A DNA stretch of 64,000 nt from Cyanobacteria bacterium SIG28 (GTDB lineage Bacteria; Cyanobacteriota; Vampirovibrionia; Gastranaerophilales; Gastranaerophilaceae), in assembly GCA_015152525.1 (NCBI GenBank), contig SUTU01000002.1, positions 101,239 through 165,238 of the forward strand, given 5' to 3'. The translations under genes and the position numbers were made by a program. A model generated the notes under the pieces. That model saw only the letters and a list, made by a program, of their open reading frames with translations, did no database searches and was not told the DNA's origin. Of this stretch, positions 40,836 through 48,455 are shown in pieces; position 1 is the first letter of the stretch, and each line of letters opens with the position of its first letter.

Positions 40836-41942
40836 ATGAAAACATTTACATTAGAACAAATTGCACAAGTATGTGGCGGTATGTTATCAAAATCTCAGGA
40901 TGTAGCAATCACCAAAATAGCACCACCACTTTTAGCTGATGAAACCACTTTAGCTTTAGCGTTAGGCGAAGATGAAATTGCAAATCTATCAAAAACAAAA
41001 GCTAAAGCAGCACTTGTTCCTTTAGGAGTTAATATAGAAGGCTTCACAACTATTGAAGTTGAAAGACCTAGATTAGCAATGATGAAGCTAATAACAATGT
41101 TTTACGAAGAACCGCATGTAAACTCAGGAATTCATCCGACAGCTGTAGTTCACCCAACAGCAAAAATTGGCGAAAACGTTGCTTTAGGCCCAAACGTTGT
41201 TATAGCAGAAAATGCTCAAATTGGTGATAATACAAAAATCTTAGCAAATTGCTACATTGGAAATGGTGCCGTTATCGGTTCTAAATGTTTCTTCCACCCA
41301 AATGTTAATATTGGCGATAGAGTAAAGGTTGGTAATGACGTTATTTTACACCACGGTGTTTCTTTAGGGGCTGACGGATTTAGTTTTGTAACTGAAAACC
41401 CTAATAATATTGAGCAAGCTCGCCAAGATGGTGAAATTAAAGAAGCTAATGTTGAACAAGTTATTTTCAAAATTCCTTCAATTGGCTCTGTAATCATCGG
41501 TAACAATGTTGAAATTGGTGCAAATACAGCTATCGACAGAGGAACTATTGAAGATACAATCGTTGGCGATAATACAAAAATCGATGATTTAGTTATGATA
41601 GGACACAATTGCAGAATCGGTAAAGGCTGTATGATTGTATCACAAGTTGGAATCGCTGGTAGCTGTGTGATTGGTGATAGAGTTGTTATTGCAGGTCAAG
41701 CTGGTTTAGCAGACCACTTAAATATCGGTGATGATTCTATTATTGCAGCACAAGCAGGCGTTTCAAAAAGTTTCCCTGCAAAATCAATTGTTATAGGTTC
41801 TCCGGCTATGCCTAGAAAAGAATTTATTAAACAAATGAAAATGATGAAAGATGCCGGCGAATTAGTAGCTAAATTTAAAAAATATGAACCGCTACTAAAA
41901 ACTTTTGAAGAAAGTCATGAAGCAGAAGGCTGTGCGGTATAA
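40836..41942 (+). CDS. lpxD: UDP-3-O-acyl-glucosamine N-acyltransferase
   Basis: Third step of lipid A synthesis: adds the N-linked acyl chain to UDP-3-O-acyl-glucosamine. The 368-aa protein has the N-terminal uridine-binding domain, then a left-handed beta helix built of hexapeptides ([35 protein letters not shown]) and the catalytic His in [14 protein letters not shown]. The C-terminal helix follows. AGAGGAG precedes it. The lpxC start lies one base beyond its stop, so lpxD and lpxC are translated together. Confidence 0.97.
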   Translation: MKTFTLEQIAQVCGGMLSKSQDVAITKIAPPLLADETTLALALGEDEIANLSKTKAKAALVPLGVNIEGFTTIEVERPRLAMMKLITMFYEEPHVNSGIHPTAVVHPTAKIGENVALGPNVVIAENAQIGDNTKILANCYIGNGAVIGSKCFFHPNVNIGDRVKVGNDVILHHGVSLGADGFSFVTENPNNIEQARQDGEIKEANVEQVIFKIPSIGSVIIGNNVEIGANTAIDRGTIEDTIVGDNTKIDDLVMIGHNCRIGKGCMIVSQVGIAGSCVIGDRVVIAGQAGLADHLNIGDDSIIAAQAGVSKSFPAKSIVIGSPAMPRKEFIKQMKMMKDAGELVAKFKKYEPLLKTFEESHEAEGCAV

Positions 41943-41943
41943 A

Positions 41944-42780
41944 ATGGTTACAATCAAATCTGAGATAAAAAAATCAGGAAATTCTTTAATGAAGAATAAG
42001 CTTTGTGAGGTTATTATAAAACCTTCACAAAGCGGAAAGATAAGAATTTCCTCAAAGGGTGCAGAGGTTGGGTTTGAAGCTAGCATTGATAATTTATACT
42101 CAACAGATCATTGCGTTACTTTATGTAGCAAAGAACATAGAACTTTACTGGGAGATTATAAGTACAAAGCAATGCTTTGTGAGCATTTTATGGCTGCTTG
42201 CGCCATTTGCAAAATCGACTCAATTGATGTCTACCTCTCAGAAACAGAATTTCCAATTTTTGACGGTAGCGCAAAAGTTTGGGTTGAACTGTTTAAACAA
42301 GCAGGAATAGAAGGTGTTAATAATAATTTATACACTGTTTCCGAGCCTGTTTATTATCTAAACGGAAAAACAAGTCTTGTTATTTTACCGGATAAAGAAC
42401 TTACAATTTCTTATGCAGTAAATTATGATCATCCGGACTTAACCAGAAGATGGGTCAGCTTAGATACCAAAAATCTAAATGAGATTATTGAAGCCAGAAC
42501 TTTTGGATTTTATAAAGATCTAAAAAAATACCAATTATTAGGTTTTGCCAAAGGCGTAACTATAGATAATACGGTTGGTTTAAAAGATGTTGGCTACACA
42601 ACAGAACTTCGTTCAGCACACGAACCAATCAAGCATAAAATTTTAGATCTGCTTGGTGATTTATATTTAACAGGTATTTCACCACTAAATATGAGAGCAC
42701 AAATTTTAGTCAAAGAAGCCGGACATACTGTTCACACTAAAGTTGCTCAGCAATTAAAAAACAAACTAGTTAAAATATAA
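41944..42780 (+). CDS. lpxC: UDP-3-O-acyl-N-acetylglucosamine deacetylase, atypical N-terminus
   Basis: Zn2+-dependent deacetylase that commits the cell to lipid A. The zinc and catalytic residues are in MLCEHFMAACAI (Glu-His), EPIKHKILDLLGDLYLTG (His and Asp) and KEAGHTVHTK (His). ARTFGF and PIFDGSAKVWVELF are also typical. The usual N-terminal GxGLHSG loop is not there: the region reads SGNSLMKNKLC, so the conserved His is Met. At 278 aa it is slightly short. The start at 41944 immediately follows the lpxD stop; the longer reading overlapping lpxD is not needed. fabZ follows 11 bases after its stop. Confidence 0.93.
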   Translation: MVTIKSEIKKSGNSLMKNKLCEVIIKPSQSGKIRISSKGAEVGFEASIDNLYSTDHCVTLCSKEHRTLLGDYKYKAMLCEHFMAACAICKIDSIDVYLSETEFPIFDGSAKVWVELFKQAGIEGVNNNLYTVSEPVYYLNGKTSLVILPDKELTISYAVNYDHPDLTRRWVSLDTKNLNEIIEARTFGFYKDLKKYQLLGFAKGVTIDNTVGLKDVGYTTELRSAHEPIKHKILDLLGDLYLTGISPLNMRAQILVKEAGHTVHTKVAQQLKNKLVKI

Positions 42781-42791
42781 AGGAGAGAAAA

Positions 42792-43232
42792 ATGACAGAA
42801 GAAATTTTAACATTTGATACAATGCAAATAATGGAAATGATACCACACAGATATCCGTTTTTGCTTGTTGACAGAATCACAGAATGTGTAGCTGGTAAAT
42901 ATGCAAAAGGCTACAAAAATATGACAATGAATGAGCAGTTTTTCCAAGGTCATTTCCCTGGAAACCCTATTATGCCGGGCGTATTACAACTTGAAGCCTT
43001 AGCTCAATGTTCTGCACCAATCGTTATGTGTATGCCTGAATATAAAGGTAAATTAACTCTTTATGCCGGAATTGACAATGTTAGATTTAAAAACATAGTT
43101 AGACCTGGAGACAGATTTGATATGCATGTTGAATTAATTAAGGCAAAAGGACCTATTTGCAAATGCCATGCAGTTGGTTCTGTAGATGGTAAAACATGCG
43201 TTGAAGCAGACCTTACAGTAGCTTTAAAATAA
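42792..43232 (+). CDS. fabZ: 3-hydroxyacyl-ACP dehydratase FabZ
   Basis: Dehydrates 3-hydroxyacyl-ACP in fatty-acid elongation and competes with lipid A for substrate. The 146-aa hot-dog protein has PHRYPFLLVDRI, the catalytic His in FFQGHFPGNPIMPGVLQLEA (also Glu) and KNIVRPGD. AAAGGAGAG precedes the ATG. It is the last gene of the operon, which ends at a strong terminator; lpxA, which often follows fabZ, is not present here. Confidence 0.97.
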   Translation: MTEEILTFDTMQIMEMIPHRYPFLLVDRITECVAGKYAKGYKNMTMNEQFFQGHFPGNPIMPGVLQLEALAQCSAPIVMCMPEYKGKLTLYAGIDNVRFKNIVRPGDRFDMHVELIKAKGPICKCHAVGSVDGKTCVEADLTVALK

Positions 43233-43254
43233 TAAAATTTAAAACATAAATTCT

Positions 43255-43288
43255 AAAAAAACGACATTAAATATTTGATGTCGTTTTT
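43255..43288 (+). terminator. Rho-independent terminator of the dapB-fabZ operon
   Basis: ACGACATTAA (43261-43270) pairs with TTGATGTCGT (43275-43284), extended by A-T pairs, and a T-run follows. Confidence 0.9.
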
Positions 43289-43353
43289 CACTTTTTAGAA
43301 TAAGTGTATTTTTAACATTCTAAAAATCACTCAAAAGTATTACAAACAAAGGG

Positions 43354-43382
43354 TTGAAGATTTATTAAGTGTATGTTATAAT
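43354..43382 (+). promoter_or_regulatory. Strong promoter before the structured leader
   Basis: TTGAAG (43354-43359), a 17-bp spacer and an extended -10 TGT-TATAAT (43374-43382). Transcription would start near 43389. Confidence 0.75.
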
Positions 43383-43388
43383 ATTAAA

Positions 43389-43504
43389 TAGGATATGATA
43401 TACGTTTATAAGAAATAAAAAACATATCATAAAAAAAGAGTGTTACAGCCCCACACCACTCTATAATAAAAAAGGTATCCGGTTACTAAAACAAGGTAAG
43501 ACCA
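43389..43504 (+). other. Structured 5' leader, about 115 nt, unknown class
   Basis: Between the predicted start of transcription and the ATG lie two hairpins. TATGATAT (43394-43401) pairs with ATATCATA (43424-43431), and AGAGTG (43437-43442) pairs with CACTCT (43457-43462) around a loop with CAGCCCCACA. The ribosome site AAGGTAAG follows. I cannot match it to a known riboswitch. Confidence 0.5.
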
Positions 43505-44734
43505 ATGGATACGATATTAACACATCCTAGCAGATTTGAAAAAGTCGCAACGACTGCGACAGGGATTATTATTACAATTAGTATTTTAATAAGTCAAAAT
43601 CTGATAATTTTAGCAAAGGATTTAGGAGTAGGAAATTACACAGGTTTATCACCAACATTGAATTATATCCAAGAAAATAATAAGAAAAAGGAACTGTTTT
43701 TTGAAGAAGAGATATTAAAAAAATATAGTGAAGGAATTATAACAGAAGTAGATAAAGGAGTTAAACATGTCAGAATAATAAGATATTATAATGGCAAACC
43801 TGTTAGAATTAATGTTGTAGAGCTTTCTACGGATATCAACACTAATTTAGATATTGTTCCGGCAATAGCTTCAGAAAAATTATCAGCTAAAAAACAAATT
43901 TCAAATATTGCAAAAGAAAAAAACGCCATTGTCGCTATTAATGCAGGATACTTCAAACCTAACACAGGTGTACCTTTAGGCACATTAATGATTAATAAAA
44001 AATTATACACCGGTCCGATTTATGATCGTGTAGCAATAGGTTTTTTTGAAAATGGTTATGATATGGCAAGAGTAAAGTTAGAAGCAACTATTAATACAAA
44101 TATAGGAGGATTTAAAATTGATAATGTCAATCAGCCCAGAATGTTATCGACTCACACAATTGTATATACGAGAGATTGGGGTGAAACTACTCCGCCTACT
44201 CCTAAGTATGGCACGCAATTAGTTATCAGTCGAGGTAAATTAATCGGTGTAACAGAAAAACAAACAACTATACCACAAGACGGGTTTGTCATTGTTGGAC
44301 CGGTAAAAAACTTAGAGCATTTAACTAAAGCTAAAAGTTTTAAACTAAACTTAAAAACAAGTCCAAATTGGAGCGATGTCAATCATATCATAAGTGGTGG
44401 ACCATATTTAGTTAAAGATAACGAAATATTTGTTGATATGACAGCACAAAAACTAACCGCAATTGGTGGCAGAAATCCCAGAACGGCTATTGGATACACA
44501 AATGACAATCACTTAATAATGTTAACTGCAGACGGTCGGGAAGGTGCGTCTGTTGGACTCACATTAATTGAATTAGCTAATTTAATGAAAGAATTCGGTT
44601 GTATTAACGCAATGAATTTAGATGGTGGCGGCTCAACCGTAATGTACGTTAAAGGTAAAATCGTTAATAAACCTGCTGTTCAAGGCGGTATTCCATTATC
44701 GCACACTTTAACAGTTAAACATAAAAATAGTTGA
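43505..44734 (+). CDS. Phosphodiester glycosidase (NAGPA/DUF2233) family membrane-anchored protein
   Basis: A 409-aa protein with one N-terminal membrane helix (about residues 16-36, TATGIIITISILISQNLIIL) and an extracytoplasmic domain of the NAGPA family (PF09992). Signatures are IVAINAGYFKPNTGVPLG, SGGPYLVK, GGRNPRTAIGY, LTADGREGASVGLTL and NAMNLDGGGSTVMYV. Related proteins act on phosphodiester-linked sugars or wall glycans, or are spore or envelope proteins of unknown role. A strong promoter and a folded leader of about 115 bases precede it, and it has its own terminator, which suggests regulated single-gene expression. Confidence 0.88.
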   Translation: MDTILTHPSRFEKVATTATGIIITISILISQNLIILAKDLGVGNYTGLSPTLNYIQENNKKKELFFEEEILKKYSEGIITEVDKGVKHVRIIRYYNGKPVRINVVELSTDINTNLDIVPAIASEKLSAKKQISNIAKEKNAIVAINAGYFKPNTGVPLGTLMINKKLYTGPIYDRVAIGFFENGYDMARVKLEATINTNIGGFKIDNVNQPRMLSTHTIVYTRDWGETTPPTPKYGTQLVISRGKLIGVTEKQTTIPQDGFVIVGPVKNLEHLTKAKSFKLNLKTSPNWSDVNHIISGGPYLVKDNEIFVDMTAQKLTAIGGRNPRTAIGYTNDNHLIMLTADGREGASVGLTLIELANLMKEFGCINAMNLDGGGSTVMYVKGKIVNKPAVQGGIPLSHTLTVKHKNS

Positions 44735-44756
44735 TATTACTTTGCTACTTCGTTAT

Positions 44757-44793
44757 AAGGGCGGATTTTCTTCGAAAATCCGCCCTTTCTTTA
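44757..44793 (+). terminator. Rho-independent terminator, strong
   Basis: A 14-bp stem with core GGGCGGATTTTC (44757-44770 with 44774-44787), 3-nt loop, then T's. It separates convergent genes and could work on both strands. Confidence 0.92.
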
Positions 44794-44818
44794 ATTATTA
44801 GTTACTACTATTATTAAA

Positions 44819-45778
44819 TTAGTCATCTGCATGACCAGCTGTACAAAGTACATCTCTCATTTTATGCATAACCATTTCTTTAACAGCAGTTCTTCCTGGT
44901 CCCATGTATTCACGTGGGTCAAATTTATCAGGATGTTCAACAAAGAATTCTCTTATAGTAGAAGTCATTGCTAATCTTAAGTCTGTATCAATATTGATTT
45001 TTGCTACACCGTGTTTAGAAGCATAATTTAACATTTCTTCAGGTACACCTTGTGCATTTGGCAATTTACCACCAAATTGATTACATTTTGCAACAAATTC
45101 AGCAGGAACTGATGATGAACCGTGAAGAACAATCGGATAATCACCAAAACCAGCTTCTTTAAGCGCATCTTTAATTTCTTTCAATCTTTCAAAATCTAAT
45201 TTAGCTTCACCTGCAAATTTGTAAGCACCGTGAGAAGTTCCGATAGCAATTGCTAAAGAATCACAACCGGTTTGTTTAACAAATTCAACAGCTTCAGCAA
45301 CGTTAGTATATTTAGCATCTTTTGCATCAACATTAACATCGTCTTCAACACCAGCTAATTTACCTAATTCAGCTTCAACTGAAACACCTCTTTCGTGAGC
45401 ATATTCAACAACTTTTTTTGTTAAAGCAACGTTTTCTTCGAATGAGAATCTGCTTCCGTCAATCATAACAGATGAGAAACCGCCATCGATACAAGCTTTA
45501 CAAATTTCAAAATCAGCACCGTGATCTAAGTGTAAAGCAATAGGCACTGTTGTAGTAGCCAACGCAGCTTCAACCAACTTAATTAGGTAAGTTTGGTTAG
45601 CGTATTTTCTAGCACCAGCTGAAACTTGAAGAATGATTGGTGATCTTGTTTCTTCAGCAGCTTCTGCAATAGCTTGTAAAATTTCCATGTTGTTAACATT
45701 GTAAGCACCGATAGCATAACCGCCAGCTAATGCTTTTGCGAACATTTCATTTGTTCCAACTAATTTTCTTTCACTCAT
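44819..45778 (-). CDS. fba: Fructose-bisphosphate aldolase, class II
   Basis: Zn2+-dependent aldolase of glycolysis and gluconeogenesis. The 319-aa protein shows YAIGAYNVNNMEILQAI, the zinc His in IALHLDHGADFE, the catalytic region VEAELGKLAGVEDD, IAIGTSHGAYKF and PIVLHGSSSVP, and INIDTDLRLAMT, as in the type IIB group. GAAGGAG precedes the ATG. A promoter whose -10 is covered by a palindrome lies upstream, so it seems to be transcribed on its own although pdxA ends only about 100 bases before it. Its product, DHAP and G3P exchange, may connect with the kinase/PdxA pair next door. Confidence 0.97.
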   Translation of the reverse strand: MSERKLVGTNEMFAKALAGGYAIGAYNVNNMEILQAIAEAAEETRSPIILQVSAGARKYANQTYLIKLVEAALATTTVPIALHLDHGADFEICKACIDGGFSSVMIDGSRFSFEENVALTKKVVEYAHERGVSVEAELGKLAGVEDDVNVDAKDAKYTNVAEAVEFVKQTGCDSLAIAIGTSHGAYKFAGEAKLDFERLKEIKDALKEAGFGDYPIVLHGSSSVPAEFVAKCNQFGGKLPNAQGVPEEMLNYASKHGVAKINIDTDLRLAMTSTIREFFVEHPDKFDPREYMGPGRTAVKEMVMHKMRDVLCTAGHADD

Positions 45779-45804
45779 TTGAGTTCTCCTTCTTTTGTTT
45801 TTAT

Positions 45805-45837
45805 GGGAATAATTCCCTTTACAAGGTTAAAATACAA
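45805..45837 (-). promoter_or_regulatory. fba promoter overlapped by a palindromic operator candidate
   Basis: On the minus strand TTGTAT (45832-45837), a 17-bp spacer and AATTAT (45809-45814). GGGAAT-A-ATTCCC (45805-45817), a 13-bp palindrome, covers the -10. Confidence 0.55.
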
Positions 45838-45879
45838 CAAAAATAAGTAATTTGCAACTCAGAATATTAGTTATAAGAA

Positions 45880-46812
45880 TTAAAAACAAGCTTTAATAGC
45901 TTCAATCATAGATTCCGGATTTGCTAAATTTTTACCTGCAATATCAAAAGCTGTGCCATGACAAGGTGATGTCCTTATTACATCCAATCCTATCGTCATA
46001 TTAACTGTCTTTTTAGACGCAACCGACTTAATAGGTATTAAGCCTTGATCATGATAACAAGCTATATAGCAATCATAAGGCATTTTTTCATTCTTCAAAT
46101 ACGAACTTACACCATTAACAAATAAAGTATCAGCCGGCAACGGATTTGTTATATTTACCCCTTTTTCTCTCAAAGCATTTACTGCAGGTATCATTGTTAA
46201 ATCTTCTTCGGTGCCTATTATTCCATTCTCACCGGCATGAGGATTTAGTGCACACAAAGCAAAATTCGGATTTTTTTGTCCCAACTTTTGTTTAAAAAAG
46301 TTTTGCAAACGTGCAACCTTTTCAATAATAAGTTCTTGAGTTAAATTTTTAGCAACATTATTCAATGCAATATGGCGAGTTAACAAAAGAACTTTAAATC
46401 CACCGGCCACAAACAGCATTTCGGCTTTTTGATTTTCTCTCGCTAAATATTTTTCCAAAATTTCAGTTTGACCATTAAATTTATGACCTGCCAAATGCAT
46501 TGCCTCTTTTGATGTTGGTGCTGTTATTATAAACTTCGGTTTTAAATCACAAGCTGTTTTTAAACACCTAAAAGCAAAATCACCTGCATCAGCTGTTACT
46601 GTACCGGGTTGAACTTTGCTTGAATAATCAACTTCTAAAATTTCATAATTATTGTTTAGAGTTCCATAAAAACTTAAGACTTTAGAATTTGACACTAAAA
46701 CAATGTCTTTTGGCGGTAACCCCAAAAGATTAAGAGACTTTATAACAACCTCAGCACCAATCCCATTTGGATCGCCGGTTGTTATTAAAACTTTTTCTGA
46801 ATAATTACTCAT
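45880..46812 (-). CDS. pdxA: PdxA-type 4-phosphate dehydrogenase
   Basis: A 310-aa metal- and NAD-dependent oxidative decarboxylase. Motifs are TTGDPNGIGAEV, FNGQTEILEKYL (usually GHTE), CALNPHAGENGIIGTEE, CYHDQGLIPIKS and RTSPCHGTAFDIAGK. PdxA proper oxidises 4-phosphohydroxy-L-threonine for vitamin B6. The PdxA2 branch oxidises 4-phospho-D-threonate or erythronate in sugar-acid catabolism and is encoded next to a DUF1537 kinase, as here (8-base overlap). pdxJ is present at 7.9 kb, so vitamin B6 synthesis is also plausible, and one enzyme might serve both. The two roles cannot be separated from sequence alone. Confidence 0.9.
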   Translation of the reverse strand: MSNYSEKVLITTGDPNGIGAEVVIKSLNLLGLPPKDIVLVSNSKVLSFYGTLNNNYEILEVDYSSKVQPGTVTADAGDFAFRCLKTACDLKPKFIITAPTSKEAMHLAGHKFNGQTEILEKYLARENQKAEMLFVAGGFKVLLLTRHIALNNVAKNLTQELIIEKVARLQNFFKQKLGQKNPNFALCALNPHAGENGIIGTEEDLTMIPAVNALREKGVNITNPLPADTLFVNGVSSYLKNEKMPYDCYIACYHDQGLIPIKSVASKKTVNMTIGLDVIRTSPCHGTAFDIAGKNLANPESMIEAIKACF

Positions 46813-48115
46813 GATGTTCCAAATATTTTAAAATTTCAATTAATGTATTAGAATTTCCTAAATTACCGGATTTTGTTATTATCCATTTATGATTAATATC
46901 CGCACATAAAGAAATTGCTGGTGCAACTTCATCAACAAGCCTTAATTCATTTGAATTAATAGCTTTACAGCATTTATAAGAAGTTTCACCGCCTAAAGTA
47001 ATTAAAACGACATCAATCTTAGCTAAAACTTCTTTAGTTAATTCAGCCAAATAATCAGTAATCAACCCTGCAAGTTTATCACGAGTCAATTCTGCATTAA
47101 AAGAATCTTCCGAAAACCCGTCAAAATTAGCAATTAAATCAGAAGTATGGACACAAACCGTTACTCCACTTTTCAAATTCGTAACAATACGTGTTACAAT
47201 TTCTTCATTTACACCAGCAAGTATATTTTTAGTATCTAAAGGTATAAAATTAACATCTTCAAAATCATCAGATTGTTCTAATTTTTTTATCTGACTTGCA
47301 GTTATTTGAGTAGCAGTACCTGAAACGATAAATCTTGGTAAATTCGCAAAATGCAAAGAATCTTGTGTTTCATTTTTTTCCAAACCGGCTAACCAGTATT
47401 TTGATAAAATCTGTGCACCAGCTGCAGTTCCGGTTGGCAAAATTTTCTTTTCACATTTTTTTATTGCCAAAGCAATTTGTTCAATATCAACAACGGATGT
47501 TGAATCCGCAACTATTAACTTTTTTCCGTCTTTAATAAGTTCATTTATTCTCATTAAAATAGGACCAGCACCGTTAAGAACAGTTCTCAAATCTATTATC
47601 CCAACAATGTTTTCCATTTCCTCAGAAAGTTGAGATTTTAAAAGAGTCGGTACATGAGATTCAGTAATTGGTGAATGCGGATCAATAGCCATTTCTGTTC
47701 TTCCGATAGGTACACCTTTTGCTAAATGATAACCGCCAACAGTTATACGCCCTTCTTGAGGAAAAGCAGGAATTATTACAGCTGCATCATATTCAAGAAT
47801 ATCTAGAACGGTTAAAGTTTCTAACGCTATATGTCCACGTAACGTTGAATCAATTTTTTTATAGTAATAGTCAAAAGAAAAACTTTCAGAAAGTTTTTTC
47901 ACAGCACTTTCAACCTTAAGCACAGCTTCTTCAGATGACACATTACGAGATTCACTCGACAACGCCCACACCTCTGTGCCTGCCTTTACCTTAGGAGTAC
48001 AATCACTATCTAATAAAATTTTAGTGTTCGCACCCTTTTGATAAAACTGTAAAGCCGTATCATTAGCACCGGTTAAATCATCGGCAATAATACCTACTAA
48101 ATCTGAAAATATCAT
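46805..48115 (-). CDS. Four-carbon acid sugar kinase family protein (DUF1537)
   Basis: A 436-aa kinase of the OtnK/DtnK type. The N-terminal domain begins GIIADDLTGANDTALQFYQKG, followed by YYKKIDSTLRGHIALE and AFPQEGRITVGGYHL. The C-terminal domain holds the nucleotide site in ITLGGETSYKCCKAIN and SLCADINHKWIITKSGNLG. Relatives phosphorylate D-threonate, D-erythronate or L-threonate at C4. It overlaps pdxA by 8 bases downstream and shares one base (TAATG) with ssb upstream. The kinase-PdxA pair is the known D-threonate/D-erythronate module that yields DHAP and CO2. Confidence 0.9.
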   Translation of the reverse strand: MIFSDLVGIIADDLTGANDTALQFYQKGANTKILLDSDCTPKVKAGTEVWALSSESRNVSSEEAVLKVESAVKKLSESFSFDYYYKKIDSTLRGHIALETLTVLDILEYDAAVIIPAFPQEGRITVGGYHLAKGVPIGRTEMAIDPHSPITESHVPTLLKSQLSEEMENIVGIIDLRTVLNGAGPILMRINELIKDGKKLIVADSTSVVDIEQIALAIKKCEKKILPTGTAAGAQILSKYWLAGLEKNETQDSLHFANLPRFIVSGTATQITASQIKKLEQSDDFEDVNFIPLDTKNILAGVNEEIVTRIVTNLKSGVTVCVHTSDLIANFDGFSEDSFNAELTRDKLAGLITDYLAELTKEVLAKIDVVLITLGGETSYKCCKAINSNELRLVDEVAPAISLCADINHKWIITKSGNLGNSNTLIEILKYLEHHE

Positions 48116-48441
48116 TATTCCGCATCTCTTTTTGAGCCCAACAATCTAACATTGTTAGCGATTATAAGAAATCTTTCTCTTTCTTCACCTGACTGATCTG
48201 ACCATTTGCTTATAGAGATTCTGCCGTCAACAACAACCTGACGCCCTTTTTTTATATATTCACCGGCAAATTCAGCTTGTTTATCCCACACTTCTATATT
48301 AAACCAGTCTGTTACCTCTTCTTTAGATTTTGAATCCCATCTTCCCACTGCTAGTGAAAACGTTGTTTTTACTTTACCGGATTCAAAATATCTAATTTCA
48401 GCATCTTGTCCAGCTCTACCAATAACCGTTGCTGTATTCAT
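48115..48441 (-). CDS. ssb: Single-stranded DNA-binding protein, short form
   Basis: A 108-aa OB-fold protein: MNTATVIGRAGQDAEIRYFE, then TTFSLAVGRWDSKSKEEVTD, WFNIEVWDKQAEFAGEYIKK and RQVVVDGRISISKW, all in the SSB pattern. It stops right after the OB fold (RLLGSKRDAE) and has no acidic DDIPF-type tail, which in most bacteria recruits repair and replication proteins. It may therefore be a second SSB. AAAGGAG precedes the ATG. It sits between the parvulin gene and the kinase with TAATG overlap. Confidence 0.92.
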   Translation of the reverse strand: MNTATVIGRAGQDAEIRYFESGKVKTTFSLAVGRWDSKSKEEVTDWFNIEVWDKQAEFAGEYIKKGRQVVVDGRISISKWSDQSGEERERFLIIANNVRLLGSKRDAE

Positions 48442-48455
48442 TTATTTCTCCTTTA

